Part shown: positions 52,803-64,000 of the stretch, piece by piece | How positions within the stretch are numbered: position 1 is the first letter of the stretch | How the letters are laid out: each line of letters starts with the position of its first letter | NCBI RefSeq assembly: GCF_032362555.1 | Contig: NC_083527.1 | Span: 2,356,001 to 2,420,000, forward strand | DNA from: Amyelois transitella | Taxonomy: Eukaryota; Arthropoda; Insecta; Lepidoptera; Pyralidae | Length of the DNA stretch: 64,000 nucleotides | Direction of reading: 5' to 3' | The notes under the pieces: generated by a model | Seen by the model: the letters and a program-made list of their open reading frames with translations, nothing else | Databases searched by the model: none | What the model was told of the DNA's origin: nothing | Translations under genes and position numbers: made by a program

Positions 52803-52960
52803 TCATACATAAAATCACGTCTGTTTCCCAAAGCGGTAGGCAGAGACTACATCTTTCTACTTGCCACGATACCTATTTCTATATTTCTCTTCTTCCACTT
52901 TTATTTCCCTTCATCTACATTCATAAGTTTCTTCATTCAAGGTCGTCGCTATTATTGGAT
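52803..52960 (-). mobile_element. RTE LINE 3' end, diverged
   Basis: Antisense aaaatcacgtctgtttccca, gtaggcagagactacatctt, ttgccacgat and ttcatctacattcataagtt follow the order of the RTE 3' coding end. Confidence 0.6.
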
Positions 52961-52964
52961 CGAT

Positions 52965-53215
52965 CATGGCTACACATCCAGTCGCCGAAACGTATAGGTT
53001 TCCTCACGATGTTTTCCCTCACCGTAAGAGCATCGGTTACTATCAAAACTAATGTACATAACTTCGAAAATAGTCATTGGTACAAGGCCGAGGTAGGATT
53101 CGAACCTTTGCTTTGTGTGCCACACGCATTTTAACCGGGCACCTTACCCATTCAACCACCAACGCTCTCCGAGGCTAACTCAATCCGTATAATTAGTACC
53201 GTATATATTGTTTTT
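52965..53215 (-). repeat. tRNA-derived SINE, antisense
   Basis: Read on the - strand, an A-box-like ggttgaatgggtaagg and a B box ggttcgaatcc (complement at 53097-53107) form a Pol III promoter. The body ends with cctcaccgtaagagcatcgg-like sequence, also seen near 21975. Confidence 0.7.
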
Positions 53216-53384
53216 TAGTTTTTCTCCCTATGTGACCACATCAATTTACCATTATTGTTGAGATTTTCGGGAATTCCTCCCTTAGTATTCGCTTCCGTAC
53301 TTCTTTCTAGTTTAAAACCTATATCGATATCATAGTTAAATAAAATAAACAATTTACACGTCTCATCATGTTGTGCTATAATAA

Positions 53385-53460
53385 CTATAGTCGCCTTTTA
53401 CAAAATCCACGGGAAATATGAGAGGTTCTACGAGTATTCTTAAGCGCCGGGAAAAAATCA
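53385..53460 (-). repeat. SINE-like repeat, antisense 5' end
   Basis: tagtcgccttttacaaaatc, cacgggaaatatgagaggtt and gcgccgggaaaaaat are a diverged 5' third of the family. Confidence 0.5.
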
Positions 53461-56400
53461 TTTATATAATTATGTATCTTACTAGCCCATGACTGTGACT
53501 AACTCCGCACCTGACGTATTTTCCGGTCCCTAACGTAATTAGCTAATAATTGATTAGGCTATCCCCATGGACCACATTATAACGCTTAATTTAAAGATAT
53601 GTTGAATTGCATCCAAACGCATGCATGACTGAATCTTATATTAAAAAATATATAATACTCAGATAAGTAACACTTTTACGAATATTAATGTAAGTGTTAA
53701 GATAGATCAAATGGAAGGAAGAACTAATTTAGGTACTTCATATTGTATATATTATATACTTATATTATATACTTATGTATATAATTTTTAACTTACTTTT
53801 TTCATCATAATATGATATTCAAATTTCATTGTGTGTTAACACTATTTCATAAAGCCTATAAATATGTAACTTACAGATTTGCCATACTATACAAGAAAAA
53901 ACTCAATTTAAACGAAGTTAAACCCTGACTCTTTATTCGTTTTAAATAAATACGCTTCTAACCATCTTTTATCTTTTATGAACGCTGAGTTCAGCATTTT
54001 TTCCCAAACAGATCGTAAACCTAGAATATACCGGGATATTTCATAAGGCGAAAATCAAATACGAATATCTCTTAACTTCTCAAACCATAGTAAGTATTTT
54101 ATATATTTGAAACTAGGTCATCAATTAAAAATTACATAAATACTCTTGCATTTAATAGCTGTAGAGTTAAAGTTCACCGCTAAAAATTTTGTACTGACTT
54201 GATGTGACGTGTACTTCAAATTAATGACGTGCACATAGTCATTTGTCAACGCACTGCCAATTCTGTGCTGTCATTATTTTGTGTTATCTGTCATTGAGGC
54301 GTAATTAATTACTAGCTAAATTGCAATAGCACCGACATATGTACCAAGAGTACATAACGCGGGAAGGGTCAACGGATATTTAGTGTCCGCATAGCAGATG
54401 CGGTCCTTGGCCACCGCCCTCAAGACGGTCGATATCTTGCTTGTCACCCCACCTTACTCCTAACTGGGTATGTGCACCTGGTACTTAGCCGCTTCAAGTA
54501 CTTAAGGGGCTCGCTAAACTTGAAACGGGCGTTTTGCAGCATTCTAGCAATCTTGAGTTTTAGATAGTACGGAGTGCGACAGGCAAAGGAATTCAAAAGT
54601 TTAAAGAAACACAAAACCATTTCAACATTGATACACATTAAAATTGACACAAATGTAAAAATAAATCAGCAAGACAATGAGTTCAAATTCTAATGTGAAA
54701 TTTATCAGTCAACTTTTCTCGATCGTTTTGTGTTTATTTTTTTTTTAAATTTCAGTATTTATTGTGTTATTTACCTACAAATATTTATACAAAATAAATT
54801 CTATATGATAAACGAGATCTGTCAAAGCGGGGTCCGCGGTCCGTCTGCCTATAGGCGAATAAATCGTGGATAACCTAGTTTTCGATACAAAATAACTGCA
54901 AAATTTCGGGAATCCACCACCGGCTATATGCTGAGGGCCTGGTATGTACTGATACATGGCCTATGTACTGTGGTGTCCCCCCCTCGCGTCTCCCCCGGCA
55001 CTCCGCGTGTTACCGTGTAGTGCTTGCCACCCCGCGAGCGATCATGCTGTAGCGATTGACGATATCGATAGTTGTATTTTATGTTTTATATGAGGGTGTG
55101 TGCAACACGCGTTGATGATTCGAGTTGTGCCTACAAAAATGCATTTGAGACACAACTCGAAACTTCGGAATTTCAATCGAAGTGAATTCAAATAAATGTA
55201 TGATAAAAAGAAAGAACTAAAATAACCGAAGATCTCCTAAAAAAATAACGTATTGTACGAAATGTATTTTACATATGTACATACTTTACAAATACAAATA
55301 CAATATTTTATTGAGATTCACTTAAATACTCTATTTTAATTACATTTTCAAACTATGTACTATAACTTTGACTATCGAAAATGTTACAATTTACAACTTC
55401 GTGTTTCAATTGCGATGATTTTCTATGGCTACAGCATTCCAAATCAGACATAGTCACGTAAAAATAATGTGTTAAGTTTTGTTATCATCTCAAGATTACG
55501 CTCCCTAATATCAAAATCAAATCATATTGCTGGAAGCGTAAAGTACTTTGCAAAACTATAACTGCAGAGGCGTAACGTAACGTACTTTGACAAGTAATCT
55601 CTATAAATCTTTCATCGATAACTCGGAGTCATCGACAGTTCGGCATAGTGTCGGCAATCAGGTGGCAGTCAGCGTATAATCATTAAATACCCACGCGAAG
55701 GGGTGCGATGACGCCCGCGGCACCACCCACTGTGCCGCCCGCGCCCAATTATGAAAATACGAACAAAATAAATTTGGAACGCTTTCCGAACGTCAAAGTA
55801 CGATAATTCTACTATCCTGATTATCGATAATGGCTTTCACATCCTTGTTCCAGCTTTCTTTATTATGGACACGAAGGGACGTGTATTGATTGAGTTTTGT
55901 AACTTATAAGCAGCATATGACCACTTGGTATTCTGTTAACCTTTACTTATTTCTTTTCCGTTGCAAGTTTTTGATTGACAGATGACTTATGCGAATAAAA
56001 GTGTTGTTCCATAATGGATAAACATTATTGTCATCATTTACCTAATGAAATATGAGTCAACATGTTTTTTAAAATAGAGCATAAATTAATGTTTATTCTG
56101 GTGTAAGTATAATATTAAAATAACCTAATTTTTAAAATCAAGTACAAAAAAGCTCAATATTTTTCCAACAAAATCAAAATGAACTTTTATGCCTGGTGGT
56201 CATTTCAAGTACTCCTCAGCTCTGAGCACCAAAACATTTTTCCCGGCTAATAGCGGAGAGCTCACTTTTTATTCGCCATTTTTAGAACTTTTTACCCGTC
56301 TGTACCAGGAGCGCAGAGGCGGACTGAAAGTCTTCGCGGTCTTTCAAAATAAACGGCTTCCTTTAGCATTCTGCTGGCTCGGTAGTTTTGCTCGCCGCTT

Positions 56401-59187
56401 GCGCCCCAGTATTTTTAAAGCGGACAGCGCCCCCCTTCGGCACTCGCGGGGTCTGACCCCCTCGCGCCCCAACACCCCTATCACGCCCACACACAGTAAT
56501 ACCATAACGGGTGCTATGACGAGATTATCTACGTACACGCGTATCCACTATACCCATACCAAACCCTGTTATATACCAGGTGTACATAAGCGATGACTTG
56601 TGTACATAGCAGCATTGATTTACCAGGCGCGCACTACCTGTCATCAGTGTACAATGACGATTACAGGGTATTAAACAAAAATAGCTGAAACATTTACATG
56701 GGAAAATGCGAGGCCGCTCCCGCTCCGGAGGCCCTGGTAATTGCAGACGAATAATAAGCTTCATTTTATTATATTTTGAACAAAGGAAATGTTTTAATTG
56801 TAATTTTTATGCAGCTATAGTATGTTGAGTTCAAAAATAGTTAAAATTCATCTTGTTTTCAAAAGATGGACGAATGTAGTTGGAGTAAAAGAAGGATGCA
56901 GATATCGTGCAAATCGAAAGATGTAGTCTCTTGAAAGATCTATTGAAACTTCTTAAACTAACAGTAAAGGTTAAGTACCTTTCGGATCAACAGCAAATGT
57001 ACAATAAATATCCCTACATCATTATAAAAAATAATAATTGAAAACCAGAGAGTCTAATGGCTGTTTTTGCAAACACGCAGTAGGTACCCACTTCATAAAT
57101 TTTTGGATTTTATGTAATCAGTCATACTATAAAATATAAATTTTTAAAATGGTGACCCTAACTTTTCACAGCCCATAGAGGAGGTTAAGTACCAATTCAC
57201 ATTTTTTATTGGTTTTGCTTTTCAATTTTATTTGCAATTTTTATCAATTACCAAGATGAGATAAGACGCTACGCGGCACTCATACGAGTATTTTAATGAC
57301 TTGAAATCGAGTCGCGTCTCGTCTCGGTGTGAAAAATCCCTTAACAATGATTCCAAATATTGACGAAATTAATTTTATTAAAAACAAAAAAAAACAAGAA
57401 TAAGTTTTAAATATTGTATTATTGGCTTTTGACCGTTCTTGCTTGTGAGTTTTTCTGTTAAGGTCAAACGTTTATTATTATCACTTCACTATCGCTACAT
57501 CGCTATCACTACATATTATTAAAGGTCCATTCTTTCTCAGTATGTATGTATGCACTAATCTCGGAAAGTTGAACGGATTTTGTTTCTGTTTGAAATGTTG
57601 GGAAGGGGGTTTTATGAGAAAGATTTAATCTATAAATGCTATCCAGGACCTGTCGCTAATTAAGGATATAAGGTAATGTTCGTCTTCGTAGGTTAAAAAT
57701 TGGTTGAGTAAGTAAAAGGTGCTATAGTTACAAACAATCAATACACTTGTAAAAATACAACTTCTTTTACAAACTTAAGGTATTTGTATTATAGTTATAG
57801 GTATAGTTTACAAAAGTTAAAAAAAATATTTTAATGGCCACACTATCTACAAATTTTTACTCTATATCTGTGGAATCATCAACAATTAAAGAATCGTTTT
57901 TAGGAATGTTCACGATAACTACACTTACAATTATAGTAAACATAATTATCCTGTCAAGTTCGTCATATGTAGTAGTGAGGGTATCACAGAGATAGCCGTA
58001 AACTATTAATCATCTAAAAACCTCAATCCATGCTGAAACTTATATAAGCAGTGTAGGAAACTCTGTTAATTTTGAGATTCAATAATGAAAACGCACTCGG
58101 TTTGCATTTAACAATAGAACCAAAATTTATTGTTGCCACTGATAATTATGCATAACAATATCGATTTTGAGAACTATCAAAATTGTTATTAATCAGATAA
58201 CAAATTAATTTAAACTCGACACAGCAAAGGGAAGCAGGTTCATTAAAAAGCTTCAATTGAAATTAATGAATAATTAATTAAGCAAGCACCCACGTTTGCA
58301 CGTTCGAGTGAACTAGGTGCACAAACCGCGTCGTTACCGCGTCTAAGTACTAGGCTCACATCAACGCAAAGGAGGCGCGTAGTCGTAGATACTCGCATTA
58401 TGAAAAGGGGGGAAACGGGCGACCTCGAAAAACCGAACACCGTAGACCCCACATCGAAAAGCATCGTGAATTTCACAAAGCGGCTTCCTAGTTACAGGGG
58501 TATCGCTAGGGAGACGTGGTTACAGGCGCCTCGTGCCTGCTCTTTGAAGTGTGATAAACTGAGCGAACGCGAACGTACTAAATATGGATACCTACGTAGG
58601 AGTGCGTGCCGCATCAACCGCCTAGAGATTTCTGCACCCCCAGTGCCGCGTCGTCGAGATTTATAAACGTGGTTAAAATTTACTGTTATACCACCACCAC
58701 CTACCTACTTACACGTACACGAGTATAGAAAGATAAAATTTACTTGCCAATAAATCTACATGCCTACTGTAGAATCAAATACGTTTTGATTTGACATCCC
58801 TAACATTATGTAAGAAGGTATTTTAAATGTTATATTTAAATGCTGAAATTGCTCGCATTACAATCTTTTTTGGTAAAAGTACCAATACCATTAATTGGCT
58901 TAAAGTTTATGGTAAGCCCCAGACTGTGATTACAGCAGTGTACCTTTACTAATGAAATTTCTTTTTGCATATTATGAGCAATCAAATCAACTATGTTAGA
59001 TAAAGAGTAGTTTGCCTTATATTACCGGAAGATTAACCGGAATCATTTATTGGTCAGGGTGATGTCTCACCTCTATTTTGCATTATCTCTGAATAACCTC
59101 GCATAATAGTCTGTGATTATATCAAGTTGCCTTAAGAATGAAATTCTCCCAAAAATATGAAGACAGTTCAACATGTCGTCTAAAAAT
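53461..59187. other. NOL4 upstream DNA, no exon; GC-richer blocks
   Basis: No NOL4-like or other protein exon is visible. Against an AT-rich background, blocks at about 54340-54560, 54820-55060, 55680-55760, 56270-56580 and 58260-58670 are GC-richer with CpGs. They could be regulatory elements, an alternative promoter or non-coding exons of NOL4. The longest frames in them (56189-56596 on +) are not protein-like. Confidence 0.4.
56875..56940 (+). mobile_element. RTE LINE 3' tail fragment
   Basis: gaaggatgcagatatcgtgc and aaatcgaaagatgtagtctc are a short diverged match to the last RTE codons. Confidence 0.4.
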
Positions 59188-59485
59188 ACATACATACATA
59201 TACGATAAACACCCCGCAAAGGTTATTATAGACATAATAACCTTTGCGGGGTAGACAGAGCCAACAATCTTGAAAAGGCTGATAGGCCACGTTCAGCTCT
59301 TTGGCTTAATAATCGTAATAGAATTGAGATTCAAAGAGTGGCAAGTTGCTAGCCCATCGCCTAAAAAAAGAATCTCAAGTTTCTAAGGCTATCCATTAGT
59401 CGCCTTTTACGACATCCATGGGAAAGAGATGGAGTGGTCCTATTCTTTTTTATATTGGTGTCGGGAACCACACCACACTCTGTTG
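59188..59485 (-). repeat. SINE-like repeat, full length, with duplicated inverted tail
   Basis: Antisense full-length copy ending in tcgggaaccacaccacac. Beyond the normal 3' box, accccgcaaaggttattat (59211-59229) is the exact complement of 59234-59252, so the 3' end carries an inverted duplicate before the (TACA)n tail. Confidence 0.85.
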
Positions 59486-62400
59486 TCTACTCCTGCAATT
59501 AAATTAAAAATTGTCAAAGGTCCTAAAGTATAGAGTTATAGAAATCAAACTCTTCATACTTATAGAGATTAAATAAAATGGCTAATGGATAATATGATAT
59601 TTCATTCTCAGTGTCATCAACAACTTGTTTCTAGAGATAGCTGTATCAGCGATGTGACATCCACAGCAGGTGATACAAATATCTTTTGTAAAAGATTCAG
59701 ACTTTATTCTGACTAGGTTAGGAATGCCCTATTGTATCAGAATCCCCATTCGATCTGATATAATATTGTGTCAACTTTTCATTTGTTAACATAATCTAAA
59801 ATATTCAAAGTATATTTGTTAACATTAATTGGGATCGAAGCAACGAAAAGAGATGCGATCCAGTCGTTGCGTCTGCGGCGCCCCTAAATTTGATTACTTT
59901 GTGTATTCCAACTTTACGGGCTCGCTCCATGCAGTCTTTCGGGTAATTAATGAATTATGGCGGCTGCGCTACGGAAGGGTTTCAGCTTCCCTCTTTACAT
60001 CCAAAAATAAAGTTTCTGACAATTTAGTTTTCTCTTAAATTACACTACCTAATAAATATAAAAATATATAAAACGGAAAAATTGTCTAATTATTCCTCAA
60101 TACATAATTATCTATGAACCACTTTTATGAACCCGTCTCTTAGAATGTAATCATGTTTTATTTATTAAGTCTTATAACAACACATCAGATTGTGCTTTTC
60201 TGATGATGGAATCAATAGATGTGGAACTTGAGTTGACAAGAGTGCTATTGCAAAAACTTTCTAACTACTCTGAACACACTTGCACCACACAAAAACGGTG
60301 GAAACAAAAGGCTCTTATTGGCTGCCACTAAAACAACAAGGATATCTTTGTAATTCCACACATTCTGCAAAGGATCCAGTCAAGGTTGGGTCAACGCAAA
60401 AACCCGAATCCCCGACTCCGCGAAAAGATTAAGAAAAATACCCAAGTCACCTACAAAAACGGGGGTGCCCTTCGTAATGCGGGCCCCTGGGCCGTCTGCT
60501 CAAGTAATTATGCCCACCCCCGCCTCCTACAGGGATAAGTAAAAACAATATTTTTACGCGTCGACCAGGGCAACAGAAGTGACAGATATAAATTGAGCGG
60601 CGAAAATGGAATTAGTGCGTGCGTCTCGACGGATGATCGCGACTTTTTTAGCGTTTTTATTGTGAAAGACGACTGTGCGAATTTGACTACATCTTATCTA
60701 CGGAAACTTTGAAGGATTGAGGGATTTTCGGGTTAGTTGACAAAGTTTCAAATGATTTGAATACAAATAATTGCCTGAATAAAGACTGATAAAAAACTGA
60801 GGACACAAAGACAAAATGGAGTGAGATATATCGGAAGGCGGACTCCGAGGCTTGGAGTATTGCGGTGGAGGATGTCACCAAGGATACAGGAAGATGAGGG
60901 ATAGAAAATTACCTGACCTAAAAATCAAGTTAATCAAGATTTGAATTAGGATTCGAGACAGCTCATTATCGACAACCTAGCGCCCGTGTCGAATAAGTTT
61001 TCTCTAGGTGGGAGTCCGCGATACAGCATTGCCCACGAACTTTGGGTAAGGCACAGACATACGCTGATTTGATCACTCTCTAAATCGACGAGAAAAGCCT
61101 CATCTTAAAACAAGATCTAACAACTGTCTTAGATAAGACATTCCCTGGGCACGAAGCAAACACATTTGCTGAGTGGCCCAAGAGTGAGCTTAGCTCGTGG
61201 ATTAAGTAATTAACTGTCAAATTGTCTCTTGGCTAGCGTGGATAACGTGACTTAGCGAGATTTCATGTAACGATTCACCATATTGGTATTAAACATATTG
61301 ATTAAATTCATACTTCTATATCCATACATCCCACACCAATATTAAAAATGAGTTTGTCGTTTTTTCACGCTTTGATTAATGTTTTTTCAATTTTTTGCAC
61401 TATTTGATGTTAGCAGTGTATAACTTAAATGACCACATAGTGTCTGGCATAGTTATAGGAATAATAAAAAGAACAAGAAAGGACGAAGAAATAGCTGTTT
61501 TAAACTAGCAAGGAAAATTAAGGCTTCAGCAGAAAAAAAAAAGAAAACGGGAACTTTTTATCTAAGCCCAGAAAGTGTATGCAACAGAAAACACACATAT
61601 TTTAAAGACTATATTTTACATTTAACTAGTATGAATTAGGGATTCAATCACGATCCATTGACTTTATGATTTCCTATTACAAAGTCGCTGTCTTTAATCT
61701 TGTAAATATTTATTCTGTTCGGGTAAATTGCACATTAAATACCGAGACATGATAAGGCTAACCAATGCATTATTCAAGCCATTGTCCGCGTGCATTTGTC
61801 TAAACACGTTTGCTAAGTAAGCATTTAAATTTAAGTTATTGCACCTTTAAGCTACAGGGTATCATAACAAACATAGCAGTGTCCGGTGAGACGACCAGCG
61901 TACATTATTCAACGCGCAGGCTGCATTCCTTACATAGGTAGGTGCACACCTACCACCTGATCCAGTGTCTAAACGTGTACCTAACTTACGAGTATTAATA
62001 TAGCTTGAGACTTGGAAAGGTTTGACTATGGTATATGAGTATGGATTTGACAATGTAGTTTTGGCCAACTGGTTTGTAACGAAGCGTTTCTATTATAAGT
62101 AAATCAACGTACGAACGAAGTTACCAAGATTTGGGTAACGCTTGGGGTAACCTATCCGTCTACCTCGTTTTCCTATATCACGATGTAGATAAGAAAGAAT
62201 ATAGTGTCTTTTGAAACCAATAAGTCACCATATTAAAAATACGTTTTATATTCTGGAGTTCCCTTGTAAAGTGCACTGAAAGTGAAATTTCATAGGTAGA
62301 TGGAAATGCACGTCTGAAGGATCACGTAGGCGTGCTCTCAGCTCCTTGGATCGTTAACAACGAGCTGTTACTTTATTGGAAACTTCTCGTAGCTCATGTT

Positions 62401-62630
62401 TACCTGGTAAGTACGTATCTTAACTTACATATTTACATAACTTTATACCATGAAAAAAATAATTTTCGATAAAACTTTAAGGTCACGCTCAACCAGATCA
62501 GATAGTGACAGCCCATCAGCTACAAGTATCGAAGTTTAAAAGCCTTTTCCTTGATTGACTTTTACAATCTGCTCAGGAAGTTAATAATAGTATATACTGT
62601 AAACATATAATTGCGTCGAAGATAAATGAA
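59486..62630. other. NOL4 upstream DNA, no exon
   Basis: AT-rich apart from a GC-richer block at 60390-60640, which contains a homeobox-like ctcaagtaattatgcc and the CpG-containing cgtgcgtctcgacggatgat. No exon or repeat that I recognise. Confidence 0.4.
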
Positions 62631-62631
62631 A

Positions 62632-62795
62632 GCAGTCCTAGACGAACGCACTTTGATCAAATTGGAGACTTTTTAATATGAAGCAAACGAAGTATGCAGG
62701 GATAGGCAAATGGATACTAGGCAAATGGATAAATGTAGTGTCTCTGCCTAATCTCGCGTCTCGGGGAAAGAGTGATTATATGATTTTTTTTTATT
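62632..62795 (+). mobile_element. RTE LINE 3' end fragment
   Basis: agacgaacgcactttgatca, aagtatgcagggataggcaa, gtgtctctgcctaatctcgc and aaagagtgattatatgatt follow the RTE 3' coding end with a deletion and a small local duplication (ggcaaatggata twice). Confidence 0.65.
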
Positions 62796-64000
62796 TCGTC
62801 AGTCTGTTTGTTTTAATATAATCGAACATATAGATTCCGAGCTATTTGTTGTTATAACCAAATAAACAGAATCATACGTATGATCCAATAACCTATACCT
62901 ATAGGTAGTGCCTATAAGCCCCAAACAATATAGGCTCTTTTGTCAGTACTAAGAGAAAGTTAATCCAGAAATGCAGATAATGAAGGAAGTCACTGCAGAC
63001 ACCCTCACCCCTTTTCCATTTTCGCTGGCAAAGAGCCTCTTTACTCGTCCATTTTCAAATTAACTGAAAAAATTAACAATAACTTGTTTTTATACGGATA
63101 TAAAATAATCGCGTTCTTTTGTTTAATGCAGTGAGAGCTCAGAGTATTGACTTAAGTGAGATTCATAGATGAAAGTGAGTGAGACGACTAGTATAATTGT
63201 AGAGCCGTTTGATACGAGTAGGTAGCCACTATTAAAATTTAAGGCCCGGACATACCACACGCAGGGCAGAAGCGGGCCTGCATCACGTTGAAATATAAGA
63301 ACTACTCAAAGTCTGCTGCTGCGGCAGAGCAGTTTTAGAACGGTTTAATTTCATGCAAAAGAGTTCGAAACGTTTCTTGTATTGCTAGTTAGTGCGGTGC
63401 CGGTTTTTTAACTGCGCTACTTGTTACCTGTTTTAGATGTGCTCTGACCTTTAGAAAAGGACCACTTCATCTCTTCCTAGGAAACAATCATGATCAAAAC
63501 TTGGCGCAGACACGGAGGTCAGACGGCGGAACAGTTTCACCAATTAACTGATTTACCCAATCTATAAGACAACTAAGGCAGCCGTCGGCACAAACCTCAA
63601 GATGTACAGAAATAGATACTAAACTCAGTTCTAAAACTGGCTAGAAATCTAGGCTCATTTGAAGACACGCTTCAGTCTGTCACGCACGCAAGACGTCATT
63701 ACGATTGTATACTTGAAAATGCCGAATTACTTAGAATACACATTATACGCATAGAGTATGCATCAACCAGAAGTCTCTTTCTTATTATGAGCTTAACATA
63801 AATGAAACTATTTATTCTGAAGTAAAAGTAAGAACATGTAGTACAACATATAAATAGTTAAGATGCATAAACCTGACTTACACCAGGATGATAATGTAAG
63901 TAGTAATTTTAATTACAAATCTTTTGGGAATAACCACCAATCACCTCAGTACCGCTATCAATGAGTGTCCAAAATTTCAAGAAGATGGGTTAATAATATA
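62796..64000. other. Right end, no gene seen
   Basis: AT-rich; a few bases near 63455-63475 (aaggaccacttcatctcttc) and 63485-63600 resemble decayed pieces of the SINE-like and aatccaggatcatgg families. Confidence 0.4.

Noticed and set aside
56189..56596. 135-codon + strand frame in a GC-richer block
   Set aside because: No domain, odd composition, and no flanking splice or promoter signals; GC-richer DNA lengthens chance frames.
58243..58666. Frames on both strands in a GC-richer block
   Set aside because: Both strands are open over the same stretch without family resemblance, as expected by chance in such DNA.

Overview
The window is animal nuclear DNA, almost certainly from a moth or butterfly. 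The support is AT-rich sequence, split genes with GT/AG introns, and very many short interspersed repeats with (TATG)n tails of a type common in Lepidoptera. I see no prokaryotic genes, CRISPR arrays or rRNA genes.

Four host genes can be assembled exon by exon with consistent splice phases. On the + strand, about 9.4-22.8 kb holds the C-terminal 635 codons of eyes absent (eya): a Tyr/Ser/Thr-rich N-terminal region followed by a complete HAD-type EYA domain. It is followed at 25.3-32.1 kb by a complete nine-exon IFT52 gene (intraflagellar transport complex B; about 443 aa), and at 33.1-39.9 kb by a seven-exon secreted serine-protease homologue (about 446 aa) whose catalytic His and Ser are replaced. 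On the - strand, 42.9-49.8 kb holds the last ten exons (492 codons) of a NOL4/NOL4-like gene. Its N-terminal exons are not seen in the remaining 14 kb and probably lie beyond the right edge. The serine-protease homologue and the NOL4 gene converge.

The rest is mostly mobile DNA and AT-rich intron or intergenic sequence. 3150-6462 is a full-length, open RTE-type LINE on the - strand with a 1036-aa endonuclease/reverse transcriptase and perfect 10-bp flanking repeats. Its 3' end closely resembles the 3' end of a SINE-like family of about 260 bp found in about 25 copies here, which suggests the LINE moves the SINE. Many 5'-truncated RTE fragments, tRNA-derived SINE heads, another LINE tail at 7.87-8.28 kb, and a decayed pogo-like DNA transposon with terminal inverted repeats in an IFT52 intron (27.94-29.24 kb) are also present.

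The most interesting observations are the LINE/SINE shared tail; a threefold tandem copy of the end of the eya coding region in its own 3' flank; repeats inserted within a few bases of splice sites, including a duplicated splice donor in the protease homologue; and several near-perfect palindromes in introns. The region 50-64 kb has no exon I can support, only repeats and several GC-richer blocks that may be regulatory.
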